Assembly: GCA_020425915.1 (NCBI GenBank)
Contig: JAGQQZ010000636.1
Coordinates: 1-11,614 of the forward strand
Direction of reading: 5' to 3'
Length of the DNA: 11,614 bases
Source of the DNA: Planctomycetota bacterium
Lineage (GTDB): Bacteria > Planctomycetota > UBA1135 > UBA2386
Numbering within the stretch: position 1 is the first letter of the stretch; every line of letters begins with the position of its first letter. Positions 6,460 through 11,614 of the stretch are shown one piece after another. The translations under genes were made by a program, and so were the position numbers. Below the pieces are notes generated by a model that had not been told where the DNA came from, ran no database searches, and was given only the letters and a program-made list of their open reading frames with translations.

Positions 6460-6966
6460 ATGCTCGTCTACTTGGTCCGACACGGCGATGCGGCCGATCT
6501 GTCCGCCAACGGTCCGAGGACCGACGCGGACCGCCCGCTGACGGACGACGGGCGCATTCGCTTCCGCGAAGCCGCGGAATGCTACGCCGGCCTGATGATC
6601 GAACCCGACCGGGTCGTCAGCAGCCCCCTCGTTCGGGCCCGGGAAACCGCCGAGATCCTGTGCGAGGAACTCGAATTCGGCGGTGCGCTCGAGGAGTCGG
6701 AACAACTCGTCTACTCGGCGCCACCGACTCGCGCGGTGACCTTGCTGCAGGCGGAGCTACTCGCCCACAGCGATTCGATCGTCCTGGTCGGCCATGAGCC
6801 GCACCTCGGATGTCTGCTCGGACTGCTGCTCAGCGGCTCGGACCGCGCGCCGATGCCGCTCTCGAAGGGGATGTGCGCCGCTGTCGAGATCCGGGAACCG
6901 CAGAGCATGATCGGCAAGCTGCGGTTCGCGCTGTCGCAGAAGATCGCGCGCAAGCTGGGTCGCTGA
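6460..6966 (+). CDS. sixA: SixA-type phosphohistidine phosphatase (histidine phosphatase superfamily)
   Basis: This 168-residue cytosolic protein is a member of the two-histidine (RHG) phosphatase superfamily. SixA proteins remove phosphate from histidine residues, for example on phosphotransfer domains of signalling or PTS proteins. The family motifs are present: VRHGDA (6-11, with the phospho-acceptor His8), SSPLVRARETAEIL (54-67, with the phosphate-binding Arg) and LVGHEPHLG (109-117, with the second catalytic His112). LSKGMCAAVEI (134-144) matches the SixA-type Lys-Gly strand. The length is close to E. coli SixA (161). The ATG at 6460 starts two residues before the first strand, as usual for SixA; no Shine-Dalgarno is seen. 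It is isolated by a terminator upstream and converges on yqeY with a shared inverted repeat. No histidine kinase or PTS gene is nearby, so the partner is unknown. Confidence 0.9.
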   Translation: MLVYLVRHGDAADLSANGPRTDADRPLTDDGRIRFREAAECYAGLMIEPDRVVSSPLVRARETAEILCEELEFGGALEESEQLVYSAPPTRAVTLLQAELLAHSDSIVLVGHEPHLGCLLGLLLSGSDRAPMPLSKGMCAAVEIREPQSMIGKLRFALSQKIARKLGR

Positions 6967-7020
6967 AGGCGTTTCGGGCGCGAGCTCGACCGCGCGCGCG
7001 GGCTCAGAGCGCCTTCAGCG
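6961..7020. terminator. Shared 11-bp inverted repeat between convergent genes
   Basis: CGCTGAAGGCG (6961-6971) and CGCCTTCAGCG (7010-7020) are perfect reverse complements, separated by 38 nt. They span the last codons of both convergent genes (SixA and YqeY) and the 37-bp gap between them. The interior holds further GC self-complementarity, such as GAGC (6982-6985) and GCTC (7002-7005). A large hairpin could form in either transcript, making a bidirectional terminator plausible even without a T tract. Confidence 0.5.
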
Positions 7021-7450
7021 CTGCCTGCACGTCACGCCCCTCGGCTTGGCCCTGGTACTTCGCCATCCAGGCCTTCATGAACTTCCCGGTGTCCGCAGGT
7101 CCCGCATAGCCGACCTCGGTCGCGACTTCCCGCACCTTCGCCGCCAGCTCGTCCCCGGTGAGCATGGTCGGCAGGTACTCCTCGATGATCGCGACCTCCG
7201 CGGCTTCGGCCTCGGCGACCTCGGTGCGACCGTTCTCTCGCGCCTGCTCGATCGTCTCGCGCCGGGTCTTCACCGCGCGCCGCAACACCTGCATCTCCGC
7301 TGCGTCGTCGAGCTCGTCGGTCTCCTTGCGGTGCTGCTCCTCCTTGAGCCCGCTGATCAGCATCCGCAGGACCTGCAGACGGTCCTTCTCGCCGGACTTC
7401 ATCGCTGACTTCATGTCGGCCGTCAAACGCTGCAGCATCTCGTTCGCCAT
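7004..7450 (-). CDS. yqeY: GatB/YqeY domain-containing protein
   Basis: This 148-residue cytosolic protein consists of a single YqeY domain, the same fold as the C-terminal helical domain of the amidotransferase subunit GatB. There the domain contacts tRNA. The role of stand-alone YqeY is not established; tRNA or ribosome-linked functions are inferred. Visible family features are MLQRLTADMKSAMKSGEKDR (5-24), VLRMLISGLKEEQ (27-39), the charged helix around RRETIEQARENGRTE (63-77), IIEEYLPTMLTGDEL (88-102) and the closing MKAWMAKYQGQAEGRDVQAA (124-143). The length matches the family (about 147-150). The ATG at 7450 is chosen because it starts the first helix. There is no Shine-Dalgarno, but TACACT lies 6 nt upstream. 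It follows the DUF2061 gene after 13 nt. Confidence 0.93.
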   Translation of the reverse strand: MANEMLQRLTADMKSAMKSGEKDRLQVLRMLISGLKEEQHRKETDELDDAAEMQVLRRAVKTRRETIEQARENGRTEVAEAEAAEVAIIEEYLPTMLTGDELAAKVREVATEVGYAGPADTGKFMKAWMAKYQGQAEGRDVQAALKAL

Positions 7451-7456
7451 GGTCGC

Positions 7457-7462
7457 AGTGTA
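7457..7462 (-). promoter_or_regulatory. -10-like hexamer TACACT 6 nt before the yqeY ATG
   Basis: On the minus strand TACACT falls exactly in the 13-nt gap between the DUF2061 stop and the yqeY ATG, 6 nt from the ATG. It could drive a leaderless yqeY transcript independent of the upstream gene. No good -35 was found, so translational coupling is the simpler alternative. Confidence 0.25.
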
Positions 7463-7463
7463 C

Positions 7464-7709
7464 TCAGGCGTCGCGCCGGAACCACTTGCGCACGACGCCG
7501 TGTGGGACCGCCGCCCACGCGCGCTCGTGGAGGTAGTAGATGAGGATCTTGGCGAACACCTCGATGCTGCCGATCTTGACGGCGAGTTCGACCTCTCCCG
7601 TCACGATCCACGCGATCGACATCGTCGTCGACGTCGCGACGAACCGCCACGTCAGCCCCTTCAGCAGGCTTCGAATATGGGACTCGCGCAGGGGGCGATC
7701 ATCGCTCAT
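7464..7709 (-). CDS. DUF2061 small membrane protein
   Basis: This 81-residue inner-membrane protein of unknown function matches the DUF2061 pattern throughout. It has SLLKGLTWRFVATSTTMSIA (14-33), TGEVELAVKIGSIEVFAKI (37-55) and the closing YYLHERAW (58-65). Two membrane segments are expected, at about 22-37 and 45-60, with a basic C-terminus (VRKWFRRDA). Members of this family are short and nearly all domain, so the length is complete. The ATG at 7709 sits in the 11-nt loop of a perfect 13-bp inverted repeat, and the codons from position 3 on form the 3' arm of the stem. Initiation is therefore probably structure-controlled. It lies 49 nt after gyrA and 13 nt before yqeY on the same strand, so it may be the middle gene of a unit or start its own. 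Confidence 0.88.
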   Translation of the reverse strand: MSDDRPLRESHIRSLLKGLTWRFVATSTTMSIAWIVTGEVELAVKIGSIEVFAKILIYYLHERAWAAVPHGVVRKWFRRDA

Positions 7710-7727
7710 GCAAGGATGATCGCCCCC
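7691..7727 (-). promoter_or_regulatory. 13-bp perfect inverted repeat with the DUF2061 start codon in its loop
   Basis: Read on the plus strand, GGGGGCGATCATC (7691-7703) and GATGATCGCCCCC (7715-7727) are exact reverse complements. The 11-nt loop (7704-7714) contains the DUF2061 start codon. In the mRNA the stem would hide the only purine-rich segment upstream of the ATG and clamp codons 3-7. No T tract follows, so it is more likely a translation-control hairpin or an mRNA barrier after gyrA than an intrinsic terminator. Confidence 0.6.
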
Positions 7728-7736
7728 ACCAGGGGG
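7723..7736 (-). promoter_or_regulatory. Alternative hairpin competing with the DUF2061 start-codon stem
   Basis: CCCCC (7723-7727) can pair with GGGGG (7732-7736) across the 4-nt loop ACCA. Because 7723-7727 is also the base of the 13-bp start-codon stem, the two structures cannot both form fully. A further 4-bp hairpin (7740-7743 with 7748-7751) lies between this element and the gyrA stop. Confidence 0.4.
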
Positions 7737-7758
7737 TGACGGCTAGTGCCGGCTGCGG

Positions 7759-10224
7759 CTACGAATCCGCGTCTTCCTCGGGATCACCGTCCTGTGGGAC
7801 CTTCGCGGCCGCGACGAGTTGGTCGCCGTCGCGCAGGTTCACGCATCGGACGCCTTGGGTGTTGCGGCCGATCTCCGAGATCCCATCGGCCGCGGTCCGG
7901 ACGATCTGGCCACCACGAGTGATGAACATGATGTCGTCGCCCGATTGGACGGCCAGCAAGTTGACGACCTTACCGTTGCGCTCGGTCGTGCGGATGTCGA
8001 TCAGCCCCTGGCCGCCGCGACCCTGGATGCGGTACTCGCCGATCCGGGTCCGCTTGCCGTAGCCGTTCTCGCAGACCGTCAGCAGGGACTGGTCCTCGTC
8101 CGCGATGACGAGGTCGACGACCACGTCGCCCTCCTTGAGCTTGATGCCGCGGACACCGCGAGCGCTGCGCCCCATCGCACGGGCGTCGGCCTCGTCGAAG
8201 CGAATCGCCATGCCGTCGCGCGTGCCGAGCAAGATGCTCTGACCCTTCTTCGCCAGCCCGACGCCGATGAGTTCGTCGTCCTCGCCGAGCCCGACCGCAA
8301 TGATGCCGCCCTTCTTCGGCCGGCTGTAGGCCTCGAGCAGGGTCTTCTTGATCAGGCCGAGACGCGTGGCGGTCACGAGGAACCGATCGTCGAACGAGTC
8401 GACGCACAGGATCTCGGTGATGCGCTCGTTCTCCTGCTGCGTCTCGACGACGTTGGCGAGCGCGCGACCTCGTGCGCTGCGTCCGAACTGCGGCAACTGG
8501 TAGACCTTCTTCCAGTAGACGCGCCCGCGGTCGGAGAAGAACAGGAAGTAGTCGTGCGTGCTCGCGACGAAGATGTGCGAGACGAAGTCACCCTCCTTCG
8601 TGTCGGCACCCGCGATGCCCTTGCCGCCGCGACCCTGCGACCGGTAGTTGTCGAGCGGGGTTCGCTTGATGTAGCCCTGGTGGCTCACGGTGACGACCAT
8701 GAGCTCCTCTTCGATCAGGTCCTCGGCGACGAAGTCGGACACCTCCTGATCGGAGATCTCGGTCCTACGGTCGTCACCGTATTGACGGACCATCTCGTCG
8801 AGGTCCTCCTTGATGAGCCCGTTGAGCACGTTCCGGTCGGACAGGATCGTGTTGTAGTACGCAATCTTCTCGCGGACCTCTTCGTACTCGGCCTCGAGCT
8901 TCTCGATCTCGAGCCCGGTGAGGCGCGCGAGTCGCATGTCGAGGATGGCGCGCGCCTGGATGTCGCTGAGTTCGAACCGCGCCGCGAGATTCTGGCGCGC
9001 CTCGTCGGGCGAAGCCGACGACTTGATGAGCTCGACGACCTCGTCGATGTTGCGCACCGCGATGCGCAATCCTTCGATGATGTGCAGACGCTCCTGCGCT
9101 CTACGCAGCAAGAACCGCGTTCGCCGCGTGATCACGTCGACGCGGTGGTCTCGGTAGGCCTCGATCAGCCCCTTGAGGCTCAATGTCCGCGGCCGACCGT
9201 TGTGGATCGCCAAGTTGATGATGCTGAACGTGCTCTGCAGCGGGCTCAGCTTGAACAACTGGTTGACCGTGACCTCTTCGTCGGCCACGCCACGCTTGAG
9301 CTCGACGACCAGTCGCAACCCGACGCGGTTGTTCGACTCGTCGTTGATGTCGGCGATCGTGTCGATCTGACCGCTCTTGGCGAGGTTCGCGATCCGCTCG
9401 AGGATCGTGTTGACCTTGACCTGGTAAGGGACTTCGGTGAACACGATCTGCTTGCGATTGCCGCGCTCCTCGACGTGGTAGCGCGCGCGTACCTGGATGT
9501 TCGCGCGACCCGACGCGTAGGCGTTCCGGATGCCGTTGCGACCGAGGATCGTGCCACCGGTCGGGAAGTCGGGTCCCGTGACGATCTCGCAGAGCTCCTC
9601 GATCGTCACCCGCGGGTTGTCGATCACCGTCTTCACGGCGGTTGCGATCTCGCGCAAGTTGTGAGGCGCCAGGCTCGTCGCCATGCCGACGGCGATCCCG
9701 GTCGAACCGTTGCACAGGAGCGCCGGGAACTTGCCCGGCAGGACCGACGGTTCCTTCCGCGTCTCGTCGTAGTTGTCGACGAGGTCGACCGTCTCCATGT
9801 CCCGGTCTGCGAGCAGGTCGATGGCGGCCTGCGACATGCGCGCTTCGGTGTAACGCATCGCCGCCGGCGGACTGCCGTCGATCGCACCGAAGTTGCCCTG
9901 GCTGTCGACCAGCGGATAGCGGGTCGTGAACGGCTGCGCCATCCCGACCAACGTCGGATAGACGACCGACTCGCCGTGCGGGTGGTAGTTACCCGACGTG
10001 TCGCCACAGATCTTGGCGCACTTCCGGTGCTTCGAACGGGGCCCCAGGTTGAGGTCGTCCATCGCGACCAACAGCCTGCGCTGGCTCGGCTTGAGCCCGT
10101 CCCGGACGTCCGGCAGAGCGCGACTGTAGATCACGCTCATCGAGTAGTTGAGGTAGCTCTCCTGCATCTCCCGCTCGAGCAGGAGGTCAGGAATGTTGCC
10201 TTGTTCGGGGGGCGAATCTGTCAT
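7759..10224 (-). CDS. gyrA: DNA gyrase subunit A
   Basis: This 821-residue protein is the DNA-cleaving subunit of the A2B2 type II topoisomerase that introduces negative supercoils. The N-terminal breakage-reunion part has DGLKPSQRR (42-50), HPHGESVVYP (81-90) and AAMRYTEARMS (121-131), with catalytic Tyr125 next to Arg124. A coiled-coil and tower region runs to about 500. The C-terminal beta-pinwheel carries QGRGGKG at 530-536, the GyrA-box position, which supports gyrase rather than ParC. Further blade repeats are GRSARGRALA (581-590), GRSARGVRGIKL (685-696), QGRGGQG (734-740) and IGRNTQGVR (785-793). An acidic tail closes the protein. In the quinolone region, Ser83 is kept (S86), but E. 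coli Asp87 is Pro90 and Arg91 is Gly94. The ATG at 10224 has no Shine-Dalgarno, but a good promoter lies just upstream. gyrB is not in the window. Confidence 0.97.
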   Translation of the reverse strand: MTDSPPEQGNIPDLLLEREMQESYLNYSMSVIYSRALPDVRDGLKPSQRRLLVAMDDLNLGPRSKHRKCAKICGDTSGNYHPHGESVVYPTLVGMAQPFTTRYPLVDSQGNFGAIDGSPPAAMRYTEARMSQAAIDLLADRDMETVDLVDNYDETRKEPSVLPGKFPALLCNGSTGIAVGMATSLAPHNLREIATAVKTVIDNPRVTIEELCEIVTGPDFPTGGTILGRNGIRNAYASGRANIQVRARYHVEERGNRKQIVFTEVPYQVKVNTILERIANLAKSGQIDTIADINDESNNRVGLRLVVELKRGVADEEVTVNQLFKLSPLQSTFSIINLAIHNGRPRTLSLKGLIEAYRDHRVDVITRRTRFLLRRAQERLHIIEGLRIAVRNIDEVVELIKSSASPDEARQNLAARFELSDIQARAILDMRLARLTGLEIEKLEAEYEEVREKIAYYNTILSDRNVLNGLIKEDLDEMVRQYGDDRRTEISDQEVSDFVAEDLIEEELMVVTVSHQGYIKRTPLDNYRSQGRGGKGIAGADTKEGDFVSHIFVASTHDYFLFFSDRGRVYWKKVYQLPQFGRSARGRALANVVETQQENERITEILCVDSFDDRFLVTATRLGLIKKTLLEAYSRPKKGGIIAVGLGEDDELIGVGLAKKGQSILLGTRDGMAIRFDEADARAMGRSARGVRGIKLKEGDVVVDLVIADEDQSLLTVCENGYGKRTRIGEYRIQGRGGQGLIDIRTTERNGKVVNLLAVQSGDDIMFITRGGQIVRTAADGISEIGRNTQGVRCVNLRDGDQLVAAAKVPQDGDPEEDADS

Positions 10225-10256
10225 GGGGTCGGGCCCGAGCCGGGGTCGGGAGCTTC

Positions 10257-10285
10257 ATTCTCTCCGCCCGGATTCGGGGTATCAA
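10257..10285 (-). promoter_or_regulatory. Probable sigma-70-type promoter of gyrA
   Basis: On the minus strand a -35 box TTGATA (10285-10280) and a -10 box GAGAAT (10262-10257) are separated by exactly 17 nt. Compared with TTGACA and TATAAT they match at 5 and 4 of 6 positions. The predicted start near 10250 gives a leader of about 26 nt before the gyrA ATG. No Shine-Dalgarno is present in that leader. Confidence 0.5.
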
Positions 10286-10304
10286 CGATCCGAAGGGATC
10301 CGTT
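10284..10304. repeat. Imperfect inverted repeat overlapping the gyrA -35 edge
   Basis: AACGATCC (10284-10291) and GGATCCGTT (10296-10304) pair as eight base pairs with one bulged C around the loop GAAG. The repeat touches the upstream edge of the proposed gyrA -35 box. It lies in the 180-bp divergent region before the CinA-like gene, so it could be an operator. The rest of 10305-10404 shows no clear promoter or site. Confidence 0.3.
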
Positions 10305-10404
10305 ATCGTGATCCAGAGCCCCCCTGCCGGTGGATGCCGGCGGCGGGTCCGACGCACCTTGGGTGGCCGTCGAGCGCACCGAACTCGTTCCCCCGAGAGT
10401 CAGG

Positions 10405-11217
10405 TTGAAAAGGCAAACCGCGATCATCTTCTGCATGGGCCGTGAGCTTCTCGAAGGCACGGTCCTCGACCGCAACGCGAACTTCATGGCGAGCCACGTC
10501 ACCGAGGCAGGGTTCCGCGTGCGGACGATCCAAGTCCTCGACGACACGCTCGAAGAAGCGGTCCCGGTGTTCGAACACGCCCTCTCGCTGCAGCCGCGCT
10601 TCCTGCTCGTGACCGGCGGCATGGGCCCCGGACACGACGACATCACGCGGGAGTGCCTCGCGCGGGCGGTCGGCGTGCCGATGGCGGTCGACGAGACCGC
10701 GAAGCAGCACCTGCAGTCGGCGTATCGTCGCCTCGTCGCGCACGGCGATGCGCGCCATCACGAGATCAACGAGGCGCGCCTGACGATGGCGACGGTCCCC
10801 GAGGGCTCGGAGAGCTTCGAGAACCCCGTCGGCACCGCGCCCGCGATCCGCTTCGATACCGGTAACACGATCGTGTTCCTGATGCCCGGACAGCCGGAGG
10901 AGCTCCGCCGGATCTTCCAGGAGTATGTGGAACCGGTGCTCAAGTCGGAGGCCCCGGCCGCGTTCCGCGCCATCGAGAAGCTCGAGTGCCCGGGTCGCGA
11001 CGAGTCGACGATCTCGCGGATGCTGCACGACCTCTCGCGCCGTCACCACTCGATCCATGCCCGCGCCCGACTGCACGGAACGGCAGCGGAAGCTCGCATG
11101 GTCATCACGCTCTCGGCCGAAGGTGCCGACGAGGACGAGACCAAGGCGCAACTCGATGCCGCCGCGAAGGACCTGCGCGCTCGCCTCGGACTCGAGGTCG
11201 GCGGCATGACGGACTGA
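10405..11217 (+). CDS. CinA-type protein: MoCF (COG1058) plus KH domain, lacking the deamidase domain
   Basis: This cytosolic protein resembles the N-terminal part of CinA, the competence/damage-inducible protein A family. COG1058 domains in some members hydrolyse ADP-ribose. With the chosen start it has 270 residues. The first strand and loop are TAIIFCMGRELLEGTVLDRN (5-24). The MoCF nucleotide-type motif TGGMGPGHDDITRE is at 70-83. ENPVGTAPAIRF (139-150) and FLMPGQPEEL (158-167) follow, and a CinA KH-like domain covers about 193-263. The C-terminal PncC/CinA amidohydrolase domain is absent, so NMN deamidation is not expected. The usual GDELL motif reads GRELL here (Arg13). The TTG at 10405 starts just before the first beta strand, as in the family, and has GAGAG 5 nt upstream. 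GTG starts at 10330 or 10363 would add a low-complexity tail, while the ATG at 10435 would delete the first strand. MutY follows after 10 nt. Confidence 0.82.
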   Translation: MKRQTAIIFCMGRELLEGTVLDRNANFMASHVTEAGFRVRTIQVLDDTLEEAVPVFEHALSLQPRFLLVTGGMGPGHDDITRECLARAVGVPMAVDETAKQHLQSAYRRLVAHGDARHHEINEARLTMATVPEGSESFENPVGTAPAIRFDTGNTIVFLMPGQPEELRRIFQEYVEPVLKSEAPAAFRAIEKLECPGRDESTISRMLHDLSRRHHSIHARARLHGTAAEARMVITLSAEGADEDETKAQLDAAAKDLRARLGLEVGGMTD

Positions 11218-11227
11218 CCGCGTTCTC

Positions 11228-11614
11228 GTGGCCGCTCCATTCGCCGAGCGCCTGCTCGCATGGTTCGACCGCGAGAAGCGCGACCTTCCGTGGCGGCGGA
11301 CCACAGACCCCTGGGCGATCTGGGTCAGCGAGGTCATGCTGCAGCAGACCCGCGTCGAGGCCGTCCGAGAGCCGTATTCGCGCTTCATGCGCTCGTTCCC
11401 GACGCCCGCGGCGTTCGCCCGGGCGACCGATGACGAACTCCTGAACGCGTGGCGCGGCCTCGGCTACTACCGCCGTGCACGGCTCCTGCGCGAGGGTGCG
11501 CGACAAGTCGTCGAACTCCACGGCGGTGAGGTTCCGTCGGCGAGCGATGCGTTCGGACGTCTCAGCGGCGTCGGCGAATACACGATGGGAGCCGTCGCCT
11601 CGATCGCGTTCGGC
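11228..11614 (+). CDS. mutY: A/G-specific adenine glycosylase MutY, N-terminal part (cut by window end)
   Basis: This DNA-repair glycosylase removes adenine mispaired with 8-oxoguanine. The first 129 codons are inside the window and run open to the last base. Motifs seen: LPWRRT (20-25); WVSEVMLQQTRVEA (32-45), carrying the catalytic Glu that matches E. coli Glu37; the WRGLGYYRRARLL block (75-87); and the helix-hairpin-helix LSGVGEYTMGAVASIAFG (112-129). The second catalytic residue (Asp138 in E. coli) and the iron-sulfur cluster cysteines lie beyond the window. The GTG at 11228 is the only reasonable start in frame before LLAWFDREKRDLPWR. It has no Shine-Dalgarno and lies 10 nt after the CinA-like stop, so translational coupling is likely. 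The VMLQQT block and the GLGYYxRA motif favour MutY over endonuclease III. Confidence 0.93.
   Translation, partial: MAAPFAERLLAWFDREKRDLPWRRTTDPWAIWVSEVMLQQTRVEAVREPYSRFMRSFPTPAAFARATDDELLNAWRGLGYYRRARLLREGARQVVELHGGEVPSASDAFGRLSGVGEYTMGAVASIAFG

Noticed and set aside
5428..6705. 425-codon minus-strand open frame across rpiA and the start of the SixA gene
   Set aside because: It is antisense to two well-supported genes, is rich in Ser/Arg/Pro and matches no family.
7819..10311. 830-codon plus-strand open frame antisense to gyrA
   Set aside because: The translation is low-complexity Arg/Asp/Val-rich with no motif, and gyrA on the other strand is unambiguous. It is a high-GC shadow.
10303..11388. 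361-codon minus-strand open frame opposite the CinA-like and mutY genes
   Set aside because: It crosses two real genes and a probable promoter region and has shadow-like composition.
1..11614. CRISPR arrays, insertion sequences, tRNA or rRNA genes, phage genes
   Set aside because: I saw no regularly spaced repeats, transposase, integrase or terminal-repeat pairs, no tRNA T-loop signature in the intergenic gaps, and no rRNA segments. The gene content is uniformly chromosomal housekeeping.

Overview
The window is GC-rich DNA carrying ordinary bacterial housekeeping genes packed on both strands. I see no phage, transposon, CRISPR, plasmid, rRNA or tRNA signal. The lineage cannot be fixed from sequence alone. 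High GC, few Shine-Dalgarno sites, a carboxypeptidase-regulatory-like envelope protein, a lipocalin-like secreted protein and the GyrA motif HPHGESVVYP suggest a Planctomycetota-like or related marine/aquatic bacterium; this is inference.

Layout, left to right. (1) Minus strand 87-1888: citrate synthase followed by an ApaH/PrpE-like metallophosphatase. (2) Plus strand 2071-3657: the lipid II flippase MurJ, divergent from citrate synthase and overlapping the next gene tail to tail. (3) Minus strand 3630-5431: a membrane-anchored protein with carboxypeptidase-regulatory-like domains, then a small secreted protein with a lipocalin-like pattern. (4) Plus strand 5543-6966: ribose-5-phosphate isomerase A, a 227-bp intergenic stretch with a strong intrinsic terminator and competing RNA hairpins, then a SixA-type phosphohistidine phosphatase. 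(5) Minus strand 7004-10224: DNA gyrase subunit A, a two-helix DUF2061 membrane protein and a YqeY protein. (6) Plus strand 10405-11614: a CinA-type protein (MoCF plus KH domains, no deamidase domain) and the start of the adenine glycosylase MutY, cut by the window end.

The genes cover central carbon metabolism (citrate synthase, RpiA), cell-wall export (MurJ), DNA topology and repair (GyrA, MutY), and nucleotide or protein dephosphorylation (ApaH-like, SixA, CinA-like). They do not form one pathway, and I see no clear new multi-gene system. The features most worth a second look are small: a perfect 13-bp inverted repeat whose loop holds the DUF2061 start codon, a possible RNA switch between rpiA and the SixA gene, unusual residues in MurJ and GyrA, and -10-like hexamers placed 6-8 nt before several start codons that lack a ribosome binding site.
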